Assembly (NCBI RefSeq): GCF_016917755.1
Contig: NZ_CP070326.1
Location: forward strand, 6,138,001 to 6,202,000
Source of the DNA: Streptomyces noursei
GTDB taxonomy: Bacteria; Actinomycetota; Actinomycetes; Streptomycetales; Streptomycetaceae
Direction of reading: 5' to 3'
DNA length: 64,000 nucleotides
This document shows, piece by piece, positions 1-9,862 of this stretch. Under the pieces are notes generated by a model. The model saw only the letters and a program-made list of their open reading frames with translations, was not told the DNA's origin and searched no databases. Positions within the stretch are counted from its first letter, which is position 1. Each line of letters begins with the position of its first letter. The position numbers were made by a program, and so were the translations under genes.

Positions 1-3000
1 ATCGCCTATGTGCTCGGCTTCGAAGGCCCCAGTTTCACCGTGGACACCGCGTGTTCCTCGTCGCTGGTCGCACTCCACCTGGCGGCCCAGTCACTGCGGA
101 AGGGCGAGTGCACGCTCGCGCTGAGCGGCGGCGTCACCGTCATGTCGGGCCCGGACACCTTCATCGAGTTCAGCCGCCAGGGCGGGGTGGCCGCGGACGG
201 TCGCTGCAAGGCGTTCTCGGCCGCCGCGGACGGGTTCGGCCCCTCCGAGGGCGCCGGCATGCTCGTCCTGGAGCGGCTGTCGGACGCCCGCCGGAACGGG
301 CATCCGGTGCTGGCCGTGCTGCGCGGATCGGCAGTGAACTCCGACGGCGCGAGCAACGGGCTGACGGCCCCCAACGGACCGTCGCAGGTCCGGGTGATCC
401 GGGCGGCGCTGGCCAACGCGCGACTCTCGGCACGCCAGGTCGACGTGGTCGAGGCGCACGGCACCGGTACCTCCCTCGGTGACCCGATCGAGGCCCAGGC
501 GCTGCTGGCCACCTATGGTCAGGATCGCGAACGGGCGTTGTGGCTGGGGTCGTTGAAGTCGAACATCGGTCACACTCAGGCCGCTGCTGGTGTGGCCGGT
601 GTGATGAAGATGGTGTTGGCGATGCGGCACGGTGTGCTGCCGAAGACGCTGCACGTGGACGAGCCGACGCCCAAGGTCGACTGGTCGGCCGGTGCCGTTT
701 CTCTGCTGACCGAGCAGGTGGAGTGGCCGCGGACGGATGCGCCGCGGCGGGCCGCGGTGTCGTCGTTCGGAATGAGCGGCACGAATGCGCATGTGATTCT
801 GGAGGAGGCGCCGCCGCAGGTTGAGGCGCAGGCCGTTGCCGCGCCGGTGCCGGGTGCGGTGCCGTGGGTGGTTTCGGGCAAGACCGAGGCCGCGCTGCGT
901 GCACAGGCGGCCCGCTTGCTGTCGTACGTGGATGCCACGCCCGAGCTGAACCCGGTGGATGTGGGCTTGTCGCTCGCTGCGGGGCGTGCTGCTTTTGAGC
1001 ATCGTGCTGCGGTGGTCGGTGCTGACCTGGCTGCCTTCCGTGGCGGCCTGGCTGCGCTGGCGGATGCGACTGCGGCGCCTGGTGTGGTGCAGGGCACCGT
1101 GGCGGGTGACCGTGCGGTGTTCGTTTTCCCTGGTCAGGGTTCGCAGTGGGTGGGCATGGCGGTGGAGCTTCTGGATTCCTCGCCGGTGTTCGCGGAGTCG
1201 ATGCGCGCGTGCGCTGAGGCCCTTGCCCCGCACGTCGAGTGGTCGTTGCTGGACGTGCTGGGCGACGCTGAGGCGTTGGAGCGGGTTGATGTTGTTCAGC
1301 CCGTGCTGTTCGCGGTGATGGTCTCCCTGGCGGCGTTGTGGCGTTCGTATGGTGTCGAGCCGGCGGCTGTCGTCGGCCATTCGCAGGGTGAGATCGCGGC
1401 TGCGTGTGTGGCGGGTGCGTTGTCGCTGGATGATGCTGCGCGGGTTGTTGCGTTGCGGAGCAAGGCGCTGCTGGCTCTCTCCGGTCGTGGCGGGATGGTG
1501 TCCGTCTCGCTGCCGGTCGACGACGTCGCCGGGCGTCTTGAGCGGTGGGACGGTCGGATCTCCATCGCCGCCGTCAACGGCCCGGGTTCGATTGTCGTCT
1601 CCGGTGACGTCGACGCGCTGGATGAACTCCTTGCCGATTGTGAGGAGTCTGGGGTTCGGGCTCGTCGCATCCCGGTGGACTACGCGTCCCACTCGGCGCA
1701 TGTGGAGGAGATCCGCGAGGAGCTCCTGAGCATCCTGGCGGGTATCGCTCCCCGCCCGTCGCAGGTGCCGTTCTTCTCGACGGTGTCGGTGGAGCGGATC
1801 GACACCAGTGTGCTGGATGCCGAGTACTGGTACCGGAATCTTCGGCAGACGGTTCGGTTCGAGGAGACCGTGCAGCTGCTCGTCGAGCAGGGCCACCGGC
1901 TCTTCGTGGAGTCCAGTGCGCACCCGGTGCTGGCGATGGGTATCCAGGAGACGTCCGAGCAGATCGTGGCCCTGGGGTCCCTGCGGCGTGATGAAGGTGG
2001 CCTGGACCGGTTCCTGCTGTCGCTGGCCGAAGCCCACGTGCACGGGGCGACCGTCGACTGGACGGCCGTGTTCCCCGGCGCTCGCCGCGTGGACGATCTG
2101 CCCACCTACGCCTTCCAACGTCAGCGCTACTGGCTGGAAGCCGGCTACCCGGGACAGGCCGACCCGTTGGACGACGAGTTCTGGGCGGCCGTCGAGCGTG
2201 CGGACGTACCGGAGCTGGCGGCTGCGCTGCGGGTTGACGTGGATGCTCCGCTCAGCGCGGTGCTGCCCGCCATGTCCGCCTGGCGCCAGACCCGTCGTGA
2301 GAAGAACACGGTGGACTCGTGGCGCTACCGGATCGACTGGAAGCGGGTTGCCAACCCCTCGGCACCGAAGCTTTCCGGTACGTGGCTGGTCGTGACGACC
2401 GGCGAGCGGACCGGGACGTTCGACGCGCTCACGGCGCACGGGGCGGAGCTCGTCCACCTGGAGCTCGATCCGGGCTCGGCGGACCGGGCGACGCTCGCCG
2501 TACGGCTGCGTGAGCTGGCGGCCGATGCCGAGATCGACGGGGTGTTCTCCTTCCTCGGGCAGGCCGGCGCCGCGCATCCGGCGCACCCGGTGTTGCCCGC
2601 CCATGTCGCCGCCACGGTGGTTCTGGTGCAGGCGCTCGGCGATGCGGAGGTGTCCGCGCCGCTGTGGATCGGCACTCGGGGCGCGGTTGCCACCGCGTCG
2701 GGCGAGGAGGTCGACCCGGACCAGGCCCAAATCTGGGGCCTCGGCCGGGTATTCGGCCTGGAGCACCCGGAACGCTGGGGCGGCTTGGTCGACCTGCCCG
2801 AGGTGCACGACGAGCGGACGGCGACCGTTCTGGCCGGGGTGCTGGCCGGGCTCGACGACGAGGACCAGGTGGCGGTTCGCCCCGCGGGTGTCTTCGCGCG
2901 TCGCCTGGCACACGCGCCGCTCGGCACCGCGTCCGTGCCGGACTGGCAGCCGCGCGGCACGGTGCTGGTCACCGGCGGCACCGGCGCGTTGGGCGCGCAC

Positions 3001-4284
3001 GTCGCCAGGTGGCTGGCCGGGGCCGGTGCGGAGCGGCTGGTGCTGACCAGCCGCCGTGGTCTGGACGCGCCCGGTGCGGTCGAGCTGCGGGACGAACTGG
3101 CCGCGCTCGGCCCGGAGGTGCTCGTCGAGGCGTGCGACGTCGCGGACCGGTCGTCGGTGGCGGCGTTGGTGGAGCGACTGACGGCACAGGGCGAACCGAT
3201 CCGCGCGGTGGTCCACGCCGCCGGTGTGGGCGACGGGGCGCCGCTGGCGGGCACCACGACGGCCGAGTTCGCCGACGTGCTCGCCGCGAAGGTCGGCGGT
3301 GCGCTGCACCTGGACGCCCTGCTGGACAACGATGCCTTGGACGCCTTCGTGCTGTTCTCGTCGAACGCGGGGGTCTGGGGCAGCGGCGGGTTGGCCGCCT
3401 ACGCCGCGGCCAACGCGTTCCTGGACGGGTTCGCACAGCAGCGCCGCGGCCGTGGCCTGCCTGCCACGTCGGTGGCCTGGGGCCTGTGGGCCGGTGCGGG
3501 CATGGCCGAGGGGACCAACGAGGAGTTCCTCCTCCGCCGCGGCCTGCGGGCGATGGCGCCGGAACTGGCGGTCGCGGCACTGCGCCAGGCGGTCGGCCAG
3601 GCGGAACCGTTCGTCGCCGTGGCCGATGTGGACTGGGCACGGTTCGTGCCTGGCTTCACGGCGGCGCGTCGTCGTCCGCTGATCGAGGACCTGCCCGAGG
3701 TCCGGGACGCGGCCGGAGCGGAGACCGAGGGCACGGACGCCGGCGCGGCACTGCGGGAGCGACTGGCGGGGCTGCCGGACAGCGAGCAGGCCCGGACCCT
3801 CCTGGAGCTGGTGCGAGGCCAGGTCGCCGCTGTGCTCGGCCACTCCTCGGCGGACACGGTGGAGGCCACCAGGGCGTTCCGCGAGCTGGGCTTCGACTCG
3901 CTGACCGCGGTGGAACTACGGAACCGGCTGAACGCCGCGACCGGGCTGAAGTTGCCACCCACGCTGGTGTTCGACCATCCGACGCCCACCGCGCTGGTGG
4001 AGCGCCTGCGCACCGAACTGGCGCCGGAGGGCGACTCCGAGCCGACGCTCGATCCGGAAGAGGCCCGTATCCGGCAGGCGCTCGCCGCGGTTTCGCTGGA
4101 CGAACTGCGCGCGGCGGGCCTGCTGGACGCACTCCTGGAACTCGCCGGGGCATCCGACGCCACAGAGGCCGCGGAGAGCTCGGACAGCCGGGAACGGCTC
4201 GACTCGATCGACTCGATGGACCATGACGACCTGTTGCGGATGGCGCTGGGTGAAGCCGAATCCGCCGAACCGTGGAGCTCATGA
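1..4284 (+). CDS. Type I PKS, C-terminal part (module A: KS-AT-KR-ACP)
   Basis: Modular polyketide synthase whose 5' end lies outside the window; the reading frame is open from base 1. Visible residues (numbered from base 1) show the second half of a ketosynthase (Cys18 in DTACSSS, His153, His191), an acyltransferase (Ser461 in GHSQGE; YASH at about 561, the methylmalonyl signature), a ketoreductase (TGGTGALG near 990, Lys1097, Ser1121, Tyr1134) and an acyl carrier protein (Ser1300 in GFDSL). There is no DH between AT and KR. The KR lacks the LDD motif and has Trp eight residues before the catalytic Tyr, so it is A-type and should leave a hydroxyl. The C-terminal tail after the ACP is acidic and helical, as expected of a docking domain. 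The stop overlaps the next start. This is extension module 1 or 2; loading and earlier modules must be upstream. Confidence 0.96.
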   Translation: MAYVLGFEGPSFTVDTACSSSLVALHLAAQSLRKGECTLALSGGVTVMSGPDTFIEFSRQGGVAADGRCKAFSAAADGFGPSEGAGMLVLERLSDARRNGHPVLAVLRGSAVNSDGASNGLTAPNGPSQVRVIRAALANARLSARQVDVVEAHGTGTSLGDPIEAQALLATYGQDRERALWLGSLKSNIGHTQAAAGVAGVMKMVLAMRHGVLPKTLHVDEPTPKVDWSAGAVSLLTEQVEWPRTDAPRRAAVSSFGMSGTNAHVILEEAPPQVEAQAVAAPVPGAVPWVVSGKTEAALRAQAARLLSYVDATPELNPVDVGLSLAAGRAAFEHRAAVVGADLAAFRGGLAALADATAAPGVVQGTVAGDRAVFVFPGQGSQWVGMAVELLDSSPVFAESMRACAEALAPHVEWSLLDVLGDAEALERVDVVQPVLFAVMVSLAALWRSYGVEPAAVVGHSQGEIAAACVAGALSLDDAARVVALRSKALLALSGRGGMVSVSLPVDDVAGRLERWDGRISIAAVNGPGSIVVSGDVDALDELLADCEESGVRARRIPVDYASHSAHVEEIREELLSILAGIAPRPSQVPFFSTVSVERIDTSVLDAEYWYRNLRQTVRFEETVQLLVEQGHRLFVESSAHPVLAMGIQETSEQIVALGSLRRDEGGLDRFLLSLAEAHVHGATVDWTAVFPGARRVDDLPTYAFQRQRYWLEAGYPGQADPLDDEFWAAVERADVPELAAALRVDVDAPLSAVLPAMSAWRQTRREKNTVDSWRYRIDWKRVANPSAPKLSGTWLVVTTGERTGTFDALTAHGAELVHLELDPGSADRATLAVRLRELAADAEIDGVFSFLGQAGAAHPAHPVLPAHVAATVVLVQALGDAEVSAPLWIGTRGAVATASGEEVDPDQAQIWGLGRVFGLEHPERWGGLVDLPEVHDERTATVLAGVLAGLDDEDQVAVRPAGVFARRLAHAPLGTASVPDWQPRGTVLVTGGTGALGAHVARWLAGAGAERLVLTSRRGLDAPGAVELRDELAALGPEVLVEACDVADRSSVAALVERLTAQGEPIRAVVHAAGVGDGAPLAGTTTAEFADVLAAKVGGALHLDALLDNDALDAFVLFSSNAGVWGSGGLAAYAAANAFLDGFAQQRRGRGLPATSVAWGLWAGAGMAEGTNEEFLLRRGLRAMAPELAVAALRQAVGQAEPFVAVADVDWARFVPGFTAARRRPLIEDLPEVRDAAGAETEGTDAGAALRERLAGLPDSEQARTLLELVRGQVAAVLGHSSADTVEATRAFRELGFDSLTAVELRNRLNAATGLKLPPTLVFDHPTPTALVERLRTELAPEGDSEPTLDPEEARIRQALAAVSLDELRAAGLLDALLELAGASDATEAAESSDSRERLDSIDSMDHDDLLRMALGEAESAEPWSS

Positions 4285-7200
4285 TGGCTGCCTCCAATGA
4301 GAAGGTGTTCGAGGCGCTGCGAGCCTCACTGAAGGAGACCGAACGGCTCCGGCAACAACACCGGCAACTCACCGCCGCTGCGCGGGAGCCGATCGCGATC
4401 GTGGGCATGGCCTGCCGGTATCCGGGTGACGTGGAGTCGCCGGAGGACCTGTGGCGGCTGGTCGACGAGGGCCGGGACGCGGTCGTCGGGCTGCCCGAAG
4501 ACCGCGGCTGGGACATCGAGGGGCTGTACCACCCGGACCCGGACCACCCCGGCACGTCGTATGCGCGTGAGGGCGGCTTCGTCGCCGACGCCGCCGAATT
4601 CGACGCCGAGTTCTTCGGGATCTCGCCGCGTGAGGCGCTGGCGATGGACCCGCAGCAGCGGCTGCTGCTGGAGGCGTCCTGGGAGGTCTTCGAGCGGGCG
4701 GACATCGACCTGGCTTCGGTGCGCGGCAGTCGGACCGGGGTGTTCGTCGGCGCGTCGTACCAGGGCTACGGGCCGGGGGCACAGCAGGCGCCGGAGGGCA
4801 CCGAAGGCTATGTGCTGACCGGCAACGCCTCCGCTGTCCTTTCCGGGCGGGTGGCCTACACCCTCGGCCTGGAGGGTCCCGCGGTCACGTTGGACACCGC
4901 GTGTTCGTCGTCCCTGGTCGCCCTGCACCTCGCGTGCCAGGTGCTGCGCCAGCAGGAATGCACCCTGGCACTGGTCGGCGGGGCCGCGGTCATGGCCAAC
5001 CCCGGTGCCTTCATCGAGTTCAGCCGTCAGCGCGGGCTCGCGCCGGACGGTCGGTGCAAGTCGTTCGCGGAGGCGGCGGACGGCACCGGCTGGGGCGAGG
5101 GTGTCGGTGTGCTGCTGCTGGAGCGGCTCTCCGATGCCCGCCGCAACGGACACCGGGTGCTCGCCCTCGTCCGTGGTTCGGCGATCAACCAGGACGGTGC
5201 GAGCAACGGCCTCTCCGCGCCGAGCGGCCCTGCCCAGCAGCGGGTGATCCGCCAGGCACTGGCCAACGCGCGGCTGACCCCGTCGGACGTGGACGCGGTG
5301 GAGGCGCACGGCACCGGCACCCGGCTCGGTGACCCGATCGAGGCGCAGGCGCTGCTGGCCACGTACGGCCAGGACCGCGAACAACCGCTGCTGCTCGGCT
5401 CGCTGAAGTCGAACATCGGGCACACCCAGGCCGCATCCGGTGTGGCAGGTGTGATCAAGATGGTGCAGTCCATGCGGCACGGTGTGCTGCCGAAGACCCT
5501 GCACGTGGATGCGCCGTCGTCGAATGTCGACTGGTCCGCCGGTGCGGTTTCGCTGCTGACGGAGCGGGTTGACTGGCCCGATGCGGGACGGCCGCGTCGG
5601 GCTGCCGTGTCGTCGTTCGGGGTCAGTGGCACCAATGCGCATGTGATCTTGGAGCAGGCTCCCGCCGAGGACCAGGACCAGGACCAGGACCAGGGCGACA
5701 ACCAGGACGAGGTCGCTGGCGAGGCGCATGCCGTTGGTGCGGTGCCGTGGCTGGTGTCGGGCAAGTCCCAGTCGGCGTTGCGTGCGCAGGCGGCGCGGTT
5801 GTTGTCGTTCGTGGATGCCACGCCTGGGCTGAATCCGGTCGATGTGGCGTCCTCGTTGGCGACGGCGCGTACCGCGCTGGGTCATCGTGCGGTGCTGGTC
5901 GGCGCGGGTCAGGACGACTTCCGCGGTGGGTTGGAAGCGTTGGCTTCGGGTGCTTCGGCGTCCGGGGTGGTGCGTGATGTGGTGTCCGAGGGCCGGTTGG
6001 CGTTCTTGTTCAGTGGTCAGGGTTCGCAGCGGGTGGGGATGGGGGGTGAGTTGTATGAGTCCTCTCCGGTGTTCGCGGCGGCGTTGGACGAGGTGTGCGG
6101 GCGGTTCGATGCCGGCCTCGAGTGTCCGCTGAAGGATGTGCTGTTCGGCGAGGGTGAGGGTGCCTTGCTGGATCAGACGGCGTATACGCAGCCTGCGTTG
6201 TTCGCCGTTGAGGTGGCGTTGTTCCGGTTGGTGGAGTCGTGGGGCGTCCAGCCCGACTTTGTGGCGGGGCACTCCATCGGTGAGTTGGCGGCGGCGCATG
6301 TTGCGGGTGTGTTGTCGCTGGAGGATGCCTGCACGCTGGTGGCGGCTCGTGGCCGGCTGATGCAGGAGTTGCCGTCGGGTGGTGCGATGGTGGCGGTTCA
6401 GGCGTCGGAGGACGAGGTCGCGCCGCTGCTGGTCGAGGGTGTGAGTGTCGCTGCGGTCAATGGTCCGATGTCGGTTGTCGTCGCGGGTGATGAGTCCGCG
6501 GTCCTGGAGATCGCTGCCGGTTTTGAGGGGCAGGGTCGTAAGGTCAAGCGGCTCGCGGTCAGTCATGCGTTCCATTCGCCGCACATGGACGGGATGTTGG
6601 AGGAGTTCCGGAAGGTTGCGGAGGGGCTGGTCTATGGGGCTCCGCGGATTCCGGTCGTGTCGAATCTGACTGGTGCGGTGGTGTCGGGTGAGGAGATCGG
6701 CACCGCGGATTTCTGGGTCCGGCACGTCCGTCAGGGCGTCCGCTTCCGTGACGGGATACGGGCGCTGGAAGACGCGGGTGTGACGACGTACGTCGAGCTC
6801 GGCCCGGACGGCACGCTGACCGCTCTCGCCCAGGACTGCGTCAGCGATCTGGACGGCAAGGCGTTCGTTCCCGTGCTGCGCGACGGTCGCCCGGAGGTCG
6901 AAGCCCTCACCGCGGCGGTCGGCCGTGCCCACGCGCGTGGTGTGACGGTCGACTGGCGGGCGTTCTTCGCCGGAGTGGGAGTCCGTCGGGTGGATCTGCC
7001 GACGTATGCCTTCCAGCGGGAGCGGTACTGGTTGGACTCCGGTGTGGATGTGGCGGATGTGTCATCGGCGGGTTTGGTGTCGGCGGAGCATCCGTTGCTG
7101 GGTGCGGCGGTGGAGTTGCCTGAGGGGTTGGTGTTCACCGGGCGGTTGGCGGTTTCGACCCATGGGTGGTTGGCCGATCACGTGGTGATGGGTTCGGTGT

Positions 7201-9812
7201 TGTTGCCGGGTACCGCGTTTGTGGAGTTGGCGGTGCATGCCGGTGTGCGGGTCGGTTGTGGTCTGTTGGAGGAGCTGACCCTTGAGGCGCCGTTGATCCT
7301 GCCGGAGCGGGGCGGTGTCCAACTGCGCGTCACCGTAGGCGAACCGGACCAGACGGGGGCGCGCCCGGTACGGGTGCACTCCCGGCCCGCACGCGGCGAG
7401 GACCAGCCGTGGACCCGGCACGCCAGCGGGACGCTGACCGCGGCCGCGCCGGCGCCGACCAGCGGACTCGGCGGCGTGTGGCCGCCGGCGGAGTCGGTGG
7501 CGGTGGACGTCGATGGTTACTACCAGCGTCTGGTGGAGTCCGGTTACGGCTACGGACCGGCGTTCCAGGGCCTGCGCGCGGCCTGGCGGTGCGGCGAGGA
7601 GGTGTTCGCCGAGGTCGCCCTGCCGCAGGAGAACCAGGCCGACGCGGCCCGGTTCGGGCTGCACCCCGCGCTGCTCGACGCCGCACTGCACGCGGTCGGC
7701 AAGGGCGAGTTCTTCGCCGACTCCGGCCCGGTCCGGCTGCCGTTCGCCTGGCGCGGTGTCGCGCTGCACGGCCACGGTGCGGGTGCGTTGCGGGTACGGA
7801 TCTCGCCTGCCGGGCAGGACGCGGTGTCGGTACTGGTGGCCGACGGCACCGGTGCGCCGGTGGCGTCGATCGAGTCGCTGGTGCTGCGCCCGTTGTCCGT
7901 GGAACAGCTGAACAGTGCCAAGGCCGCGCACCACGACGCGCTCTTCCGGGTGGACTGGTCCGAGCTCCGGACCGAACCGGCCACCGCCCGGGTGGCACTG
8001 CTCGACGCCACTGAGGACCTCGTTACCGAGGACCTCGCCGCCGGACTGCGGGACGGCGGCTGCGCGGTGGAGGTGGGCGACGACCTGGCCGCTCTCGCCG
8101 CGACCGACGTTCCGGAACTGGTGCTGGTCACGCTCGGCGGGACGGCGGGGCCGCCGCGTGCCGACGCGGTGCGCGCCGCCACACACCGGGCGCTGGAACT
8201 GGTCCAACGCTGGCTCGCCGACGATCGGTTCGGCGCGTCGCGGCTGGTTCTGATGACCCGAGGCGCGGTCGCCACGGGCGCGGACGACGAACTGTCGGAC
8301 CTGGCCGGCGCCGCCGTATGGGGTCTGATCCGCTCGGCACAGTCCGAGCACCCGGACCGTTTCGTGCTGGTCGACACCGACGGCCGAGCCGTCTCCCACC
8401 AGGCCCTCGGGGCCGCCCTGGCCACCGGAGAACCGCAGCTCGCGGTGCGCAAGGGAGCCGTGCTCGGGGCCAGGCTGGCCAGGGTCGGGCAGCCGGTGCA
8501 GGACGCGGCGCCGAAGCTGGACCCGGCCGGTACGGCGCTGGTCACCGGCGCCACCGGCACCCTCGGCCGACTGGTCTCCCGGCACCTGGTCACCGCATAC
8601 GGCGTCCGACAGCTGCTGCTGACCAGCCGCCGTGGCGAGGCCGCCGCCGGCGCCAAGGAACTCGTCGCGGAACTGGCCGAGTTGGGCGCCGAGGCACGGG
8701 TGGCGGCCTGTGACGTGGCCGATCGGGACGCCTTGGCCGCACTGCTGGCCGAGGTGCCCGCGGAGCATCCGCTCACCGCGGTGGTGCACACCGCGGGCGT
8801 GCTCGACGACGGCGTTCTCGAAGGACTGACACCGGAGCGGATGGACACCGTGCTGCGGCCCAAGGTGGACGCCGCGCTCAACCTGCACGAGCTGACGGGC
8901 GACACGGACCTGGCGATGTTCGCGCTGTTCTCGTCGGCCGCGGCCACCATGGGCAGCGCCGGCCAGGCCAACTACGCGGCGGCCAATGCCTTCCTGGACG
9001 CGCTCGCACGCCACCGCGCCGACCAGGGGCGTCCCGCGGTTTCGCTGGCCTGGGGCCTTTGGGCGCAGGCCAGCGGCATGGCAGGCGACCTCGGTGACAC
9101 CGACCTGACCAGGATGCAGCGGTCCGGGGTCGGCGGACTGACCCCGGAGCTGGGCCTGGCGTTGTTCGACGCGGCGCACACCCTGGCCGAGCCTGCGGTG
9201 GTGCCGATCAGACTGGACGTCGACGCGGTCCGCGCGCCGGTACCCGCGCTGCTGCGCGGCCTGATCCGCGGCGCGACACGGCCGGCGGCCGTCGCGGCCG
9301 AAGGCCCCTCGCTCCGGGAACGGTTGGCCGGGCTGACCGTGGCGGAGCGGGAGGCGGTGCTGCTCGACGTGGTCCGGGCGCACGCCGCCACCGTGCTCGG
9401 CCACGCGAGTGCCCAGGCCGTCGAGGAGGACAAGACCTTCGGCGACCTGGGATTCGACTCGCTGACCGCGGTGGAACTGCGCAACGGGCTCACCGCGGCC
9501 ACCGGACTGCGACTGCCGGCCACGCTGATCTTCGACTATCCGACCCCGGCCGCCCTGGCCGACTACCTGCTCACTGAACTACCCGTGGAGAACACACAGT
9601 TGGCGGTGTTCGGGGACCTCGACCGGCTGGAGGTCGCGCTGTCCGCGATCACCGCCGAGGACACCCGCACACAGCTCGCCGGACGGTTGCGGAAGCTGCT
9701 CGCGCAGGTGGACACCCCCCGGGCGGACAGCCCGGCGGCGGTCGACAACCTCGACGAGGCGACCGACGACGAGCTCTACGCCCTGCTGGACGGTGATCTC
9801 GGTGCGTCCTGA
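4281..9812 (+). CDS. Type I PKS, single module B (KS-AT-DH-KR-ACP), malonyl-specific
   Basis: One-module polyketide synthase of about 1843 residues. A short coiled-coil docking helix (residues 1-35) precedes KS (Cys208), AT (Ser665 in GHSIGE; HAFH, the malonyl signature), DH (His967 in an HxxxGxxxxP motif, Asp1133, YGPAFQG), KR (TGATGTLG, Ser1552, Tyr1565) and ACP (Ser1727). The KR carries the LDD motif of B-type enzymes, which normally goes with a trans double bond after dehydration. It should add an unbranched two-carbon unit and leave an alkene, equivalent to C10=C11 of narbonolide or tylactone. ATG at 4281 overlaps the upstream TGA; ATG 4284 is equally possible and better spaced from GGAG. 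The KS-AT linker contains a run of Asp-Gln repeats. The stretch from about 5740 to 7320 uses many GTG/GCG/TTG codons and contrasts with its flanks. Confidence 0.97.
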   Translation: MMAASNEKVFEALRASLKETERLRQQHRQLTAAAREPIAIVGMACRYPGDVESPEDLWRLVDEGRDAVVGLPEDRGWDIEGLYHPDPDHPGTSYAREGGFVADAAEFDAEFFGISPREALAMDPQQRLLLEASWEVFERADIDLASVRGSRTGVFVGASYQGYGPGAQQAPEGTEGYVLTGNASAVLSGRVAYTLGLEGPAVTLDTACSSSLVALHLACQVLRQQECTLALVGGAAVMANPGAFIEFSRQRGLAPDGRCKSFAEAADGTGWGEGVGVLLLERLSDARRNGHRVLALVRGSAINQDGASNGLSAPSGPAQQRVIRQALANARLTPSDVDAVEAHGTGTRLGDPIEAQALLATYGQDREQPLLLGSLKSNIGHTQAASGVAGVIKMVQSMRHGVLPKTLHVDAPSSNVDWSAGAVSLLTERVDWPDAGRPRRAAVSSFGVSGTNAHVILEQAPAEDQDQDQDQGDNQDEVAGEAHAVGAVPWLVSGKSQSALRAQAARLLSFVDATPGLNPVDVASSLATARTALGHRAVLVGAGQDDFRGGLEALASGASASGVVRDVVSEGRLAFLFSGQGSQRVGMGGELYESSPVFAAALDEVCGRFDAGLECPLKDVLFGEGEGALLDQTAYTQPALFAVEVALFRLVESWGVQPDFVAGHSIGELAAAHVAGVLSLEDACTLVAARGRLMQELPSGGAMVAVQASEDEVAPLLVEGVSVAAVNGPMSVVVAGDESAVLEIAAGFEGQGRKVKRLAVSHAFHSPHMDGMLEEFRKVAEGLVYGAPRIPVVSNLTGAVVSGEEIGTADFWVRHVRQGVRFRDGIRALEDAGVTTYVELGPDGTLTALAQDCVSDLDGKAFVPVLRDGRPEVEALTAAVGRAHARGVTVDWRAFFAGVGVRRVDLPTYAFQRERYWLDSGVDVADVSSAGLVSAEHPLLGAAVELPEGLVFTGRLAVSTHGWLADHVVMGSVLLPGTAFVELAVHAGVRVGCGLLEELTLEAPLILPERGGVQLRVTVGEPDQTGARPVRVHSRPARGEDQPWTRHASGTLTAAAPAPTSGLGGVWPPAESVAVDVDGYYQRLVESGYGYGPAFQGLRAAWRCGEEVFAEVALPQENQADAARFGLHPALLDAALHAVGKGEFFADSGPVRLPFAWRGVALHGHGAGALRVRISPAGQDAVSVLVADGTGAPVASIESLVLRPLSVEQLNSAKAAHHDALFRVDWSELRTEPATARVALLDATEDLVTEDLAAGLRDGGCAVEVGDDLAALAATDVPELVLVTLGGTAGPPRADAVRAATHRALELVQRWLADDRFGASRLVLMTRGAVATGADDELSDLAGAAVWGLIRSAQSEHPDRFVLVDTDGRAVSHQALGAALATGEPQLAVRKGAVLGARLARVGQPVQDAAPKLDPAGTALVTGATGTLGRLVSRHLVTAYGVRQLLLTSRRGEAAAGAKELVAELAELGAEARVAACDVADRDALAALLAEVPAEHPLTAVVHTAGVLDDGVLEGLTPERMDTVLRPKVDAALNLHELTGDTDLAMFALFSSAAATMGSAGQANYAAANAFLDALARHRADQGRPAVSLAWGLWAQASGMAGDLGDTDLTRMQRSGVGGLTPELGLALFDAAHTLAEPAVVPIRLDVDAVRAPVPALLRGLIRGATRPAAVAAEGPSLRERLAGLTVAEREAVLLDVVRAHAATVLGHASAQAVEEDKTFGDLGFDSLTAVELRNGLTAATGLRLPATLIFDYPTPAALADYLLTELPVENTQLAVFGDLDRLEVALSAITAEDTRTQLAGRLRKLLAQVDTPRADSPAAVDNLDEATDDELYALLDGDLGAS

Positions 9813-9862
9813 GCAAGCCCCCCAAACCACCGTGGATTTCCGGACGCCCCAAGGGAGTCGAA

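Noticed and set aside
91..3843. Very long open frame on the minus strand opposite module A
   Set aside because: Antisense frame without stops caused by high GC; Arg/His-rich translation with no domain, while the plus strand has clear KS-AT-KR-ACP motifs.
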